DNA of 64,000 nucleotides from Gammaproteobacteria bacterium Gsub (GCA_002007405.1 JYIN01000014.1:31472-95471), one strand, 5' to 3'; positions 28,488 to 37,635 are shown, counted from the stretch's first letter. Notes: generated by a model from the sequence alone, not told the origin. Numbers and translations: made by a program.

Positions 28488-30380
28488 TTAATAATCGCTC
28501 CTCTTGTGAGTTGTCAGAATTAGGCGCTGCACCATTCGCATCAATATCTGAGGAGTTATTAATGACATCACCCCCATATGAATGGCTTTTGCCTCACTGG
28601 CGTTCCAAATTTCTGGATTAATAAAGGCGTGCAAATGGTGCAAGCCTAATATAGGGGTCGTCTTCTCAATGAGTGCTTGAAAATCTCCACGCATGCTATT
28701 TATAGTATCTCCGCTAATTGGATTATATCCAGGAATATTATACCTCCAATATACTTTAGTGCTAATTCCACCAAGAAGTGGATAATCCAGAACAGTTACT
28801 TTCTGCGCACATTGGTTGCGTTTTGAATATACAACCTCACTTTTTTTTATACCTGAATCAGTGATAGAATAGGCTGGCAGAACAGGGCCCTGAGTGGCTA
28901 GTAGCCATTGTCTGATCTCAGCCTTGGTCATAGGTTGAATGCTGTATTGACAAATCTCATCATTTGATAATTCAGCAAAATAGAGCGCTTTACTATAAAG
29001 TTGATATATTAAATCAACATGCGTTTTTTCCGACAAATTTAAAGAAAGCTTAATAGGCACATAAGCAGGGTTAATTGGAATCCCTTGTATTGGAGGCGGA
29101 AAAGTTAAAGTGCCAACATTAGAGTCACGAATATCAGATTCAAGAAGTTTAAACGAATACCCACTAAACTCCAATGTAATAGTACCGTCGTTGGCATCTA
29201 TAATGTTTGTTAACTGTATATAGTAATTTGTTGCCTCATCAACTATTTTACTAATTCCTAGTTTAGACGCATCGTTAATAATGCCAGTGGCTAAAAAATC
29301 AGCATCATTTAGATATGTATCTAGAGTTAAAGAGGCCACTGGTGAATTGGCTAAGTCAACATTAAGCACATTTCCATATTCGCGTGATGTTGGCTTAACG
29401 GGCTCCCATGGGTTCCAATAACCTTGTTTGCAGTGTCTTTGTATAGGCTCCGTGTCATTATTAATATCCCTGTATATCATAATATAGTTATATGGACATT
29501 CAGAATATTCCCAAACACCTTGTGCATTTTGTTTGACACGCATAAAAGGCACATCCCGTCCTTTTCCACCATTCCAAGGGACAAGTTGTGCTGTTAGAGA
29601 CTGCAACACTGCTAGGGTGTTGTTAAAAGCAATTCTATAATAATTTGACTCCAAATAATCCACAACCGACAATGTAGTAGCGGATTGTAGAATACTCTCT
29701 TGTATTTTAGAAAATTCTGATTCAATATATTTATAAAACCCGCCTTTTATGTCGGGGTTGCCTGCTAAATCAGTAATACCATTATAAATATCTCTACGAT
29801 CAGTTGAGTTTAAATAATTAACCAAGGCATCAAACTCACCATCTCGGGTTAGGGAAAAATATGTTATCTCTTTTAAACGAGCATAAAATTCGGTTTGAAA
29901 GCAATAACGCAGCTGACTAATGTGGCTGTCACTGATGGGTTCTTGTTGAATTTGTAAATTGAGCAAATTATTTCTTTCTTCGGCACAAACACTATTTAGC
30001 ACATCATAATGGTTATAAATTAGCTTGGTATTTTTATAATGAATCGTTGGTGAGGCCAGTGGTGTGACGAGCGAATTAACAATATTTCTTACTCTTTTAT
30101 TGAGTACCGCATCTACCGTGCCTGCAGCACCATTGAGTGAATGTAATAAAGCACTGTTTATTGCATTCGTTTCTAATAGACTTTCATCAATGGAACGCTT
30201 TAAATTTTTCATTAAATACTTCTTATAATTAACAGAACTTTTGACTTCCAATTCTTCTAGTGTTGTTGCTTTTTGATGATAACTATTATAGAGGTCATTA
30301 TAAAAAGAGGCGATATATTGCTTATCCACTTCCTCTAATATTGAGTTAATAATAGCCTCAATTGCCTGTGTAATAATCAT
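28488..30380 (-). CDS. Large unrecognised protein, middle part of a broken secreted-protein gene
   Basis: The frame is open from 30443; ATG 30380 gives 630 codons and ATG 30404 or 30443 are alternatives. The first 150 residues are strongly helical (MIITQAIEAIINSILEEVDK), the centre has a Cys pair near CPYNYIMIYRDI and RHCKQGYWNPWEP, and the C-terminal third is beta-rich. I do not recognise a family. The last 28 codons (after a run of five G on this strand) read like an off-frame tail, while the frame of the following crystallin-like ORF continues smoothly across the same region, pointing to a one-base indel at 28571-28575. No ribosome-binding site is visible at any candidate start. Confidence 0.55.
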   Translation of the reverse strand: MIITQAIEAIINSILEEVDKQYIASFYNDLYNSYHQKATTLEELEVKSSVNYKKYLMKNLKRSIDESLLETNAINSALLHSLNGAAGTVDAVLNKRVRNIVNSLVTPLASPTIHYKNTKLIYNHYDVLNSVCAEERNNLLNLQIQQEPISDSHISQLRYCFQTEFYARLKEITYFSLTRDGEFDALVNYLNSTDRRDIYNGITDLAGNPDIKGGFYKYIESEFSKIQESILQSATTLSVVDYLESNYYRIAFNNTLAVLQSLTAQLVPWNGGKGRDVPFMRVKQNAQGVWEYSECPYNYIMIYRDINNDTEPIQRHCKQGYWNPWEPVKPTSREYGNVLNVDLANSPVASLTLDTYLNDADFLATGIINDASKLGISKIVDEATNYYIQLTNIIDANDGTITLEFSGYSFKLLESDIRDSNVGTLTFPPPIQGIPINPAYVPIKLSLNLSEKTHVDLIYQLYSKALYFAELSNDEICQYSIQPMTKAEIRQWLLATQGPVLPAYSITDSGIKKSEVVYSKRNQCAQKVTVLDYPLLGGISTKVYWRYNIPGYNPISGDTINSMRGDFQALIEKTTPILGLHHLHAFINPEIWNASEAKAIHMGVMSLITPQILMRMVQRLILTTHKRSDY

Positions 30381-30879
30381 TGCAGGCGGGAATATATTGA
30401 CCATCAATATTAACAATATTAACAGCGTGACCTTGTGACACACCAGTTACTTTACTAACTTTGTTTATGCCGAATATTGCATGCTCGCCAGAGCCTATAT
30501 TTTCATTTATAAACTTAAGAAGAGACTCCTCGCTTTCAAATGTAAATGATTCAACACGCTTGCCAGTCAATTGAGATAATTCAAGTGCATTGTCGTACCC
30601 TTGCGTTATACCGGATAATGCTGCATAAGATTCATCGGTTTCAAATCTTTGAAAAACAGTGCTGGCATAATAAGCACAAGGACCATTCAACGCACATGAT
30701 AAATCAGTGTTTAGTCTGGCGTATTTTGCGATTAAAGACAGTTGTGCATCAATTCTCTTAGTATTGCCACCGCTACTTTGGATAAGTTTATACAACCATG
30801 ATTCAGTAGTTACTGGTGGCGATGCAACCAGCACACTGATATAGAGAGTTAATCCAATAAATACTGATGTTTTTTTCAT
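30358..30879 (-). CDS. Secreted papain-like cysteine-protease-type fragment (5' part of a broken gene)
   Basis: 173 codons with a clear Sec signal peptide (MKKTSVFIGLTLYISVLVAS). A Cys in LNGPCAYYASTV (Cys68) and, about 80 residues later, a His in SQGHAVNIVNIDGQY (His151) have the order and sequence look of papain-fold effector domains, in which GHxxNIV/VNV carries the catalytic His; the third residue expected shortly after is missing because the frame stops at 30358. The next ORF overlaps this end by 23-86 bases in the +1 frame. Removing one base of the CCC on this strand (30388-30390) would join them as IPPAMIITQ. This is inference from pattern; no homologue was searched. Confidence 0.55.
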   Translation of the reverse strand: MKKTSVFIGLTLYISVLVASPPVTTESWLYKLIQSSGGNTKRIDAQLSLIAKYARLNTDLSCALNGPCAYYASTVFQRFETDESYAALSGITQGYDNALELSQLTGKRVESFTFESEESLLKFINENIGSGEHAIFGINKVSKVTGVSQGHAVNIVNIDGQYIPACNDYYTGN

Positions 30880-31016
30880 AATTTATGTAAGGTCTCAATA
30901 TATCACGACAATCATAGCCTTTTTTAAGAATGAATTGAGGTTGTTTTTAGGTGGATTTTAAGAAGAGACTAACTGTGCAAAAGTTCCAAATAAATCACAA
31001 ATAACCCAATTTCGGA

Positions 31017-31044
31017 TTGACTAAAACCCAGTTTTCGTTATAAT
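31017..31044 (+). promoter_or_regulatory. Sigma-70-type promoter for tRNA-Asn
   Basis: TTGACT (31017-31022) and a perfect TATAAT (31039-31044) with a 16-base spacer, ending 11 bases before the tRNA. Confidence 0.8.
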
Positions 31045-31055
31045 CCCACACCTAT

Positions 31056-31131
31056 TCCTCGATAGCTCAGTTGGTAGAGCAACGGACTGTTAATCCGTTT
31101 GTCGCTGGTTCGAGCCCAGCTCGGGGAGCCA
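31056..31131 (+). tRNA. tRNA-Asn (GTT)
   Basis: Cloverleaf with acceptor TCCTCGA/TCGGGGA, anticodon loop CTGTTAA (GTT), T-loop GTTCGAGCC and encoded CCA. Confidence 0.95.
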
Positions 31132-31137
31132 TATTTT

Positions 31138-31161
31138 AAAAACCACTACGATGGTTTTTTT
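31138..31161 (+). terminator. Intrinsic terminator after tRNA-Asn
   Basis: AAAAACCA pairs with TGGTTTTT across a six-base loop, followed by more T. It may also serve the convergent aminotransferase gene. Confidence 0.75.
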
Positions 31162-31165
31162 GCAC

Positions 31166-32341
31166 CTAAATGCTGGCAAGTCTTGCTACGGCTTGTTTGA
31201 TGTTGTCCATACTGGTGGCAAACGAAAAACGCACATAACCCGGCGCACCAAAAGCCGAACCCGGCACTAAGGCGATATTGAGATTTTCTAGACAATAAGT
31301 AGAAAACACCACATCATCTTTTAAGTCTAAGCGTTTTATTAGCCCTTTAATCCGAGGAAAGCAATAAAATGCGCCTTGAGATTTTGGGCACTCAATACCG
31401 TCTATGCTGTTGAGCGCATTAACAATAAATTCATGCCTTTGCGCAAACGCATCAACCATGCTGGTGATAATATTTTGCTCACCATTTAAGGCCTCAAGCG
31501 CCGCAGCTTGTGCAATAGAGCAGGGGTTTGAGGTGGATTGGCTTTGGATTTTTTTCATAGCCTTAATAATCAACCCAGGGGCTGCGCCATAACCAATACG
31601 CCAGCCTGTCATCGCATAGGCTTTAGAAACCCCATTGAGGATAATACTGCGTTTTTTCAGCGTGTTATCAGCCATGACAATGTTAATAAAAGCAGCATTA
31701 TTCCAGCGAATATGTTCATAAATATCATCACTGATAATCAAAACTTGGGGGTGATTTTTTAACACACTGGCCAATGCTTGTAATTCGGTTTTAGAATAAA
31801 TTGCCCCAGTTGGATTAGAAGGACTGTTGATAACAAATAATTTAGTATTTTTGTTAATATTGGTCTCTAATTGCTCGGGGGTAATCTTAAAATTTTGTTC
31901 AAGCCCTGTTTCTACAATCACAGGTGTGGCATCGGCTAAAATCACCATATCGGGATAACTGACCCAATACGGTGCGGGAATGATGACCTCATCTCCTTTA
32001 TTAAGCACGGCTTGGCATAAGTTGTAGAATATTTGTTTGCCACCCGATGAGACCATCACTTCGGTTTGTGTATAGTCTAAATTATTGTCACGCTTAAATT
32101 TATCAATAATGGCATTTTTTAAATCAAGGGTTCCATCTACCGCAGTGTAGCGTGTTTGCCCGTTTTTAATAGCGTATATGGCTGCCTGTTGAATATTTTT
32201 GGGGGTTTCAAAATCTGGCTCACCCGATCCCATTGGCACAATTGGAACGCCCTGAGCCTTGAGCGCATTGGCTTTTGCAGTAATGGCAAGGGTAGCAGAA
32301 GGCTTAACTTTTGCAACTCGATTTGAAAGATATGCAGACAT
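31166..32341 (-). CDS. Aspartate aminotransferase-like (class I, PLP)
   Basis: A 391-residue aminotransferase of the AspB/AatA type. The start LSNRVAKVKPSATLAITAKA, the PMGSGEPDFETP motif, the NSPSNPTGAIYS segment with the PLP-stacking residues, and SKAYAMTGWRIGYG with the Schiff-base Lys are all typical. It would interconvert aspartate/oxaloacetate or prephenate/arogenate. ATG 32341 is preferred over 32353 because GGGGA lies about eight bases before it. Confidence 0.9.
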   Translation of the reverse strand: MSAYLSNRVAKVKPSATLAITAKANALKAQGVPIVPMGSGEPDFETPKNIQQAAIYAIKNGQTRYTAVDGTLDLKNAIIDKFKRDNNLDYTQTEVMVSSGGKQIFYNLCQAVLNKGDEVIIPAPYWVSYPDMVILADATPVIVETGLEQNFKITPEQLETNINKNTKLFVINSPSNPTGAIYSKTELQALASVLKNHPQVLIISDDIYEHIRWNNAAFINIVMADNTLKKRSIILNGVSKAYAMTGWRIGYGAAPGLIIKAMKKIQSQSTSNPCSIAQAAALEALNGEQNIITSMVDAFAQRHEFIVNALNSIDGIECPKSQGAFYCFPRIKGLIKRLDLKDDVVFSTYCLENLNIALVPGSAFGAPGYVRFSFATSMDNIKQAVARLASI

Positions 32342-32400
32342 AATAATCCCCAAAAAATAGATTAAAATTATGAGTTTATGTTAATGAAAAACCAACAATC

Positions 32401-34401
32401 GTGGGTAGAAAATTTCAATTACAATCAAAATTTTATCCTACAGGGGACCAGCCTCACGCTATTAAGACTTTGGTAGCGGGTTTAAATGCGGGTGAGAAAT
32501 TTCAAACCCTGCTTGGAGTAACTGGTTCTGGCAAGACATACACCTTGGCGAATGTAATTAAAGAAAGTAGAAGAGCTAGCCTGATTATGGCGCCGAATAA
32601 AACTTTAGCAGCACAGTTATACAGTGAAATGAAAGCGTTTTTCCCTCACAATGCTGTGGAATATTTTGTCTCGTATTATGATTATTACCAGCCAGAGGCT
32701 TATGTGCCAGCCTCTGATACTTATATTGAGAAAGACTCTTCTATTAACGAACAAATTGAACAGATGCGCCTCTCAGCCACAAAAGCTTTGCTTGAGCGCG
32801 GTGATGTAATTATTATTGCTAGTGTTTCGGCTATTTATGGTTTGGGCGATCCTAATAGTTATAAGCAGATGTTATTGCATTTGAGTGTTGGTGAAATTAC
32901 CCAGCAACGAGATATTTTATCAACCTTATCACAAATGCAATATACCCGTAATGACATGATTTTGATGCGCGGACATTTTAGGGTAAAGGGCGAAGTGATT
33001 GATATTTTTCCAGCAGATTCACAAGAACAAGCATTGCGTATTGAAATGTTTGATGATGAAGTTGAGGCAATTTATTGGTTTGACCCACTAACAGGTGAAA
33101 AGTTAAAATCTTTGCGGCGTGTTAGCATTTACCCGCAAACCCATTATGTTACCCATAAATCTAAAATTCTTGGCATGTTAGATGACATTAAGGCAGAGCT
33201 CAAAATTCGCAGAAAAGAACTTTTATCACTTAATAAATTGGTTGAAGAACAACGCTTAACGCAGCGCGTGCAAATGGATATTGAAATGATGCGCGAGTTG
33301 GGTTATTGTAACGGTATAGAAAATTATTCGCGTTATCTTTCTGGCAGAAAGGCGGGCGAAGCACCACCAACATTGATGGATTATCTGCCTGATAATGCTT
33401 TAGTAATTTTGGATGAATCCCATGTTACCCTTAGCCAAATTAGCGGGATGTATAATGGCGACAGGGCACGCAAAACCACGCTGGTTGAATATGGTTTTCG
33501 TCTGCCTTCGGCATTGGACAATCGTCCTCTCAAGTTTGCTGAGTTTGAGGATAAGGTGCATCAGTGTATTTTAGTATCCGCCACCCCAGCACAATATGAG
33601 TTAGATATATCCACTACAATCGCTGAGCAAATTCTCAGACCAACCGGATTATTAGACCCTACAGTTGAAGTACGCTCAGTGGAGACACAAGTGGATGATT
33701 TGCTCAGTGAAATACACAAATGTGTTGCCGCAGATGAACGCGTTTTAGTAACCACACTAACCAAACGCATGTCAGAGCAACTCAGTGATTATCTCAATGA
33801 GCACGGCATTAAAGTTAGATATTTGCATTCGGATGTTGATACCGTTGAGCGGGTGGAAATTATTCGTGATTTACGCTTGGGTATATTTGATGTGTTAGTC
33901 GGGATTAATTTACTAAGAGAAGGTTTGGATATTCCTGAAGTGGCTTTGGTGGCAATTTTGGATGCGGATAAAGAAGGATTTTTGCGATCTGAGCGCGCCC
34001 TCATTCAAACCATGGGCAGAGCAGCACGGCATGTAAATGGCAAGGTCATTTTGTATGCCGATAAAATAACCAACTCAATGCGCTGCGCTATGAACGAAAC
34101 TAATAGGCGGCGTAGAAAGCAAAAAATTTATAATAAAACAAATGACATTACCCCTAAAAGTGTCTCCAAGCCCATTGTTAATATTTTAGACACCGATTTT
34201 AATACTGAGCAAACTAACGGAAAGGATAGAAAAATAATTATCCAACTATCACCTGTACAACTAGCGAAAAAAATAAAAACTTTGGAAAAGCAGATGTATG
34301 TTTTTGCAGAAGAATTAAAATTTGAACAAGCTGCTGATGTGCGTAACCAAATTAAACAACTCAAAGAAGGGCAATTTAAGGGTGGCGAATGTCGAATTTA
34401 A
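32401..34401 (+). CDS. uvrB: Excinuclease ABC subunit B
   Basis: UvrB is the damage-verifying helicase-like subunit of nucleotide excision repair. The 666-residue protein has Walker [11 protein letters not shown] (residues 39-48), the beta-hairpin region [21 protein letters not shown], the motif V-VI region [13 protein letters not shown] and QTMGRAARH, and a C-terminal UVR domain ([20 protein letters not shown]). The start is a GTG at 32401, since the nearest ATG is out of frame; no strong ribosome-binding site is seen. It overlaps queE by 13 bases. Confidence 0.97.
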   Translation: MGRKFQLQSKFYPTGDQPHAIKTLVAGLNAGEKFQTLLGVTGSGKTYTLANVIKESRRASLIMAPNKTLAAQLYSEMKAFFPHNAVEYFVSYYDYYQPEAYVPASDTYIEKDSSINEQIEQMRLSATKALLERGDVIIIASVSAIYGLGDPNSYKQMLLHLSVGEITQQRDILSTLSQMQYTRNDMILMRGHFRVKGEVIDIFPADSQEQALRIEMFDDEVEAIYWFDPLTGEKLKSLRRVSIYPQTHYVTHKSKILGMLDDIKAELKIRRKELLSLNKLVEEQRLTQRVQMDIEMMRELGYCNGIENYSRYLSGRKAGEAPPTLMDYLPDNALVILDESHVTLSQISGMYNGDRARKTTLVEYGFRLPSALDNRPLKFAEFEDKVHQCILVSATPAQYELDISTTIAEQILRPTGLLDPTVEVRSVETQVDDLLSEIHKCVAADERVLVTTLTKRMSEQLSDYLNEHGIKVRYLHSDVDTVERVEIIRDLRLGIFDVLVGINLLREGLDIPEVALVAILDADKEGFLRSERALIQTMGRAARHVNGKVILYADKITNSMRCAMNETNRRRRKQKIYNKTNDITPKSVSKPIVNILDTDFNTEQTNGKDRKIIIQLSPVQLAKKIKTLEKQMYVFAEELKFEQAADVRNQIKQLKEGQFKGGECRI

Positions 34402-35024
34402 ACATTAACGAAATATTCTATTCTTTACAAGGCGAGGCGATAGAAGTCGGGCTACCAACGGTGTTTATTCGCTTAAATGGCTGTCCGCTGCGTTGTAATT
34501 ATTGCGATACTAAATATGCGTTTAAGGGTAATAATTTAATGACGATTGCACAGATTTTAACCGAAGTAAAAAAATACGCAACCAGCTATGCGTGCGTAAC
34601 TGGGGGTGAGCCGTTAGCACAAATTAACAGCCATATTTTGCTCGATGCTTTGGTGGCTGAGGATTATCAAGTCTCATTAGAAACCAGCGGCAGTATTGAT
34701 ATTGATGGTATCAATGAGAGTGTCTCAATTGTAATGGACATTAAAACCCCAAGTTCTACAGAATCTAAGAAAAATAAATACAATAATATAGCCAAACTTA
34801 AATCCAAAGATCAGCTCAAATTTGTTATTGCTTCAAAAACCGATTTTGATTGGAGCGTGCAGATTTTGGGCAAATACCCGACTGTGGCAGCAGTATTATT
34901 TTCGCCAGTATTTGGTGCGATTACCCCAACCCAGTTGGCCGATTGGATATTGGATAGGCAACTCAATGTGCGCCTCCAAGTCCAACTACATAAATTACTT
35001 TGGGGTGATGAAAAAGGCAGATAA
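34389..35024 (+). CDS. queE: 7-carboxy-7-deazaguanine synthase
   Basis: QueE is a radical SAM enzyme that contracts the pterin ring in 7-deazaguanine (queuosine) synthesis. The cluster motif [10 protein letters not shown] is at residues 32-41, the [10 protein letters not shown] segment precedes it, and VTGGEPLAQ and [10 protein letters not shown] follow. 211 residues is the short bacterial form. It is coupled to uvrB by overlap; queH, which completes the pathway, lies at 48329-49015. Confidence 0.93.
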   Translation: MSNLNINEIFYSLQGEAIEVGLPTVFIRLNGCPLRCNYCDTKYAFKGNNLMTIAQILTEVKKYATSYACVTGGEPLAQINSHILLDALVAEDYQVSLETSGSIDIDGINESVSIVMDIKTPSSTESKKNKYNNIAKLKSKDQLKFVIASKTDFDWSVQILGKYPTVAAVLFSPVFGAITPTQLADWILDRQLNVRLQVQLHKLLWGDEKGR

Positions 35025-35052
35025 CCAGACCAAATTATCCAAACGAGTAGAT

Positions 35053-35544
35053 TTATTGAATTTTTATTTTCTGGGAATTTGATTTTTGGTTGTCAAGTTT
35101 TGGAATATCAATGGTTAAAATAGAGTTTTCAAACTTTGCCTCAATATTGTCAATATCCGCATTTTTTGGTAGGGAAATGACTTGATAAAAGTGATTGTAT
35201 GAACGACTGGATTGGTTGTCATTTGTTTTTTCACTCTCTTGTGCGCCTTGAATAATCAAGGTGTTATTTTTAAGTTCAATGTCTAAATCTTGTTTATCAA
35301 GTGCGCTAATTTTAATCTCAATAACATAATGATTGGTATCAGTATTAAAGTATTGTCTGCTTTGGGTGTTAACGATATGTGGGTGCCTTAACCAATCCAT
35401 TTGACGGTCAAAATTTTGAAATTGGTGGTCAAAATCACGCCAAAAATTCTTAAAATAGCCGTGGTGATAAGAATGATCCGCTATGGCTGGCGAGGACAAA
35501 AGAGCAGATAAAAGACCAAGTGCGAGTAGTATTTTTTTTATCAT
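35053..35544 (-). CDS. Exported small heat-shock protein (Hsp20/alpha-crystallin domain)
   Basis: 163 residues: a clear Sec signal peptide (MIKKILLALGLLSALLSSPA), a His/Phe/Asp-rich N-terminal arm (FWRDFDHQFQNFDRQMDWL), then an alpha-crystallin domain with the strands VIEIKISALDKQDLDIELKN, TLIIQGAQES, the ISLPKNADIDNIEAKFENS segment and the ILTIDIPK strand. Small heat-shock proteins normally lack export signals and act in the cytosol, so this one would hold unfolded proteins in the periplasm. A sigma-70-like promoter lies upstream; no heat-shock sigma site was seen. Confidence 0.85.
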   Translation of the reverse strand: MIKKILLALGLLSALLSSPAIADHSYHHGYFKNFWRDFDHQFQNFDRQMDWLRHPHIVNTQSRQYFNTDTNHYVIEIKISALDKQDLDIELKNNTLIIQGAQESEKTNDNQSSRSYNHFYQVISLPKNADIDNIEAKFENSILTIDIPKLDNQKSNSQKIKIQ

Positions 35545-35574
35545 TTATTTTAAAAAATAGACATTTACACAAGA

Positions 35575-35603
35575 ATTATATCACTCCAATTTATCATTTG
35601 CAA
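35575..35603 (-). promoter_or_regulatory. Promoter of the exported small heat-shock gene
   Basis: On the minus strand TTGCAA (35598-35603), a 17-base spacer and a perfect TATAAT (35575-35580), about 30 bases before the ATG. Confidence 0.6.
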
Positions 35604-35654
35604 TGTTGCGCCCACCCATAACAATTACACTTTTGCTATACTCCTTCTCATTTA

Positions 35655-36005
35655 CTTTAATATATTCAATCGGTGGTATTTACCCAAGTGAATAATGCAC
35701 TCTTTTAGGGTTATACCAAAACAAATAATCACCCGTTTTATTGTTAAACTCTTGCTGTTATCCGTTAGCAGATGTTGCATCTCAAATAGAGATAATATCT
35801 TAAGATTAGTTAAAAACAGTCTAGTTAAAAATCCTCTAGCCTCTGCTACACTGGATTTTTCTTTACCGAGGTTTGGATAGGTTTTGTTGAGATACCTTAT
35901 CTCATCACATTGTTTTACTCCACTGTTGTTTAGGTTTGGCTCTTGGTTTTTATAAATATCCTTTAGCGCTTTATATTTTTCATTGGCCGATTTATTTATC
36001 CTAGT
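35655..36005 (-). pseudogene. Decayed transposase with integrase core
   Basis: On the minus strand the reading frame starts near 35990 with RYLNKTYPNLGKEKSS, matching the helix-turn-helix-side region of IS481/IS3-type transposases (Y/HPNxGKEK), continues as ARGFLTRLF and QHLLTDNSKSL (the DNG-like part of the DDE core), then after a frame change QEFNNKTGDYLFWYNPKRVH and YSLG, ending at an in-frame TAA where the family has CAA (Gln). About 100 codons between the GKEK part and the TDN part are missing. The tail is closely similar to 9853-9930. Any + strand ORF here is a shadow. Confidence 0.7.
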
Positions 36006-36019
36006 TTAAAGATTATTTA

Positions 36020-36044
36020 GCCCCTGCCGCTCTGCGGGCAGGGC
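36020..36044 (-). terminator. Hairpin downstream of erpA
   Basis: GCCCTGCC / GGCAGGGGC stem with an eight-base loop, G+C-rich against the local A+T background; on the minus strand it lies 30 bases after the erpA stop. A U-run is not clear, so it may be a bidirectional or weak terminator. Confidence 0.5.
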
Positions 36045-36073
36045 ATTAAATTTATTTAATTGGCGGCGAATTA

Positions 36074-36427
36074 TTACACCGAAAAGGATGATCCGCAGCC
36101 GCAGGTGGTTTTGGCGTTGGGATTGTGGATGATGAAGCGCGATCCTTGTAGGTCTTCCAAATAATCAACGGTTGCCCCGATTAGATATTGATAACTCATA
36201 GGGTCGACCACCATCTGCACCCCATTTTTATCAACCCCACTATCACCTTCTTTGTAGTTTTCATCGAAAGTGAAACCATAAGAAAACCCCGAACAGCCGC
36301 CGCCAGTGATATAGACGCGTAGTTTAAGGCGTTCATTTTCTTCTTCTTTAATAAGCTCCGCCACTTTTTTGGCAGCCGAGTCAGTAAAGACAATGTCTGC
36401 TGGTTCTAAAATTTGTTCTACTTCCAT
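36074..36427 (-). CDS. erpA: Iron-sulfur cluster insertion protein
   Basis: ErpA is an A-type carrier that delivers Fe-S clusters to apo-proteins. The three ligand Cys are in [11 protein letters not shown] (Cys45) and CGCGSSF at the C-terminus. The phrase [16 protein letters not shown] and the 117-residue length fit ErpA rather than IscA. It lies ten bases after argC on the same strand. Confidence 0.93.
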   Translation of the reverse strand: MEVEQILEPADIVFTDSAAKKVAELIKEEENERLKLRVYITGGGCSGFSYGFTFDENYKEGDSGVDKNGVQMVVDPMSYQYLIGATVDYLEDLQGSRFIIHNPNAKTTCGCGSSFSV

Positions 36428-36436
36428 ATTTTAATC

Positions 36437-37474
36437 CTATGGCAATAAGCCAATTTTCTCTAAGCCGAGTGTTTCATCCATGCCAAACATCAGATTCATA
36501 TTCTGTATTGCTTGCCCCGAGGCGCCCTTAACCAAATTATCAACTACTGATAGAACAACCAATTTGTTGCTATTGGGGATTTTTTGCAACCCAATCTGAC
36601 AAAAGTTAGACGACCGCACATTGCGCGTTTCGGGGTAGTTGCCGGCAGTTAGCATTATAACAAATTTTTCGTTTTCATAAGTGGTGTTAAACAACGAATG
36701 GACATCCGCCTCAGGATCCAATAAATCCACATAAACGCTTGCCTGCATACCGCGAATCATAGGCACCAGATGAGGGACAAAAGTAAGGCGCACTGGGCTG
36801 TTTGCAATAACATTTAGTTGTTGCATAATTTCAGGATAGTGCCGATGCCCGCCAACCCCATAGGCTTTTAACGATTCACTTGCCTCACATAATAAAGTGG
36901 CTTGGTTGGTGCCTCTGCCAGCGCCACTAACACCTGATTTGCAATCAGCAATAATCGTTGATAAATCAATGATTTTTTTATCTAAAAGTGGTTTTAACGC
37001 CAGCAATATTGCAGTTGGATAACAACCCGGATTAGCAACTAAGCGTGCTTTTTTAATCTGTGTTCGGAACACCTCAGGCAAGCCATAGACGGCTTTTGCT
37101 AGTAACTTGGGTTGGGTGTGTGCCTGCCCATACCACCTTTCCCATTCCAGCACATCATCAATGCGAAAATCAGCCCCCAAATCAATAACTTTGATGCCTT
37201 TTTCAATAAATGCCCCCGCATTCTCCATTGCCACCCCATGCGGCGTAGCAAAAAAAACCACATCACAGGTATTTAAAACAGCATCATCTGGCTTTGAAAA
37301 AATCAGCTCACACTGTCCAAGCAATGAGGCAAAAACGCTATCAACACGCTGTCCAAAAAACTCACGCGAGGTTACTGCCACCACCTCAGCCTGAGGGTGT
37401 TCATGCAATAGCCGCAACAATTCAACCCCAGTATAGCCAGTGCCGCCAATAATGGCTGTTTTTATTTTATTCAT
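36437..37474 (-). CDS. argC: N-acetyl-gamma-glutamyl-phosphate reductase
   Basis: ArgC reduces N-acetylglutamyl phosphate in arginine synthesis. The NADP-binding start AIIGGTGYTGVELLRLL, the VFFATPHGVA segment, the catalytic Cys in VANPGCYPTAI (about Cys149) and the substrate loop GVSGAGRGTNQATL are present. 345 residues is the long type-1 form. The ATG has no ribosome-binding site of its own; a short upstream frame ends in an ATGA overlap with it, suggesting coupled translation. Confidence 0.95.
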   Translation of the reverse strand: MNKIKTAIIGGTGYTGVELLRLLHEHPQAEVVAVTSREFFGQRVDSVFASLLGQCELIFSKPDDAVLNTCDVVFFATPHGVAMENAGAFIEKGIKVIDLGADFRIDDVLEWERWYGQAHTQPKLLAKAVYGLPEVFRTQIKKARLVANPGCYPTAILLALKPLLDKKIIDLSTIIADCKSGVSGAGRGTNQATLLCEASESLKAYGVGGHRHYPEIMQQLNVIANSPVRLTFVPHLVPMIRGMQASVYVDLLDPEADVHSLFNTTYENEKFVIMLTAGNYPETRNVRSSNFCQIGLQKIPNSNKLVVLSVVDNLVKGASGQAIQNMNLMFGMDETLGLEKIGLLP

Positions 37475-37548
37475 TTATTTTTTTTATTTATTTTTTTAAA
37501 CATTGTCATCAAACCGACGGGGCAAGCCCAACACAACAAAAATTTTAA
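37471..37548 (-). CDS. Short ORF translationally coupled to argC
   Basis: A 25-codon frame reads LKFLLCWACPVGLMTMFKKI and ends in a Lys/Asn-rich tail whose TGA overlaps the argC ATG as ATGA. It has no ATG at its beginning (in-frame ATGs give only MTMFKKINKKNK), so the start may be TTG or the frame may be the remnant of a Cys-containing membrane protein. Its only clear feature is the coupling to argC. Confidence 0.3.
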   Translation of the reverse strand, partial: LKFLLCWACPVGLMTMFKKINKKNK

Positions 37549-37551
37549 TCA

Positions 37552-37635
37552 TTAAATATAATAATTTAGCTGGATTTTATTGATGATAATGGTATCGGTT
37601 GCCGTGATTTTTTGTAAAATTTTGAATGTAAGCAT
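37552..37635 (-). CDS. 27-residue leader ORF upstream of argC
   Basis: ATG 37635 is preceded at eight bases by a perfect AAGGAGG (37644-37650), the best ribosome-binding site in the region. It encodes MLTFKILQKITATDTIII plus nine more residues, ending TAA at 37552. A second ATG at 37642, one base after the GGAGG, opens an overlapping 21-codon frame with a His/Tyr-rich end. Neither has a recognised family; a leader-peptide role is possible. Confidence 0.4.
   Translation of the reverse strand: MLTFKILQKITATDTIIINKIQLNYYI

Noticed and set aside
30380..30443. An N-terminal hydrophobic stretch (LLILLILMVNIFPPAM) of the middle ORF as its own signal peptide
   Set aside because: The bases are the off-frame reading of the conserved His segment of the papain-like ORF, so the hydrophobicity is probably a by-product. 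It remains a weak alternative.
35695..35880. A + strand ORF of 61 codons
   Set aside because: It is the antisense of the decayed transposase frame at 35655-36005.
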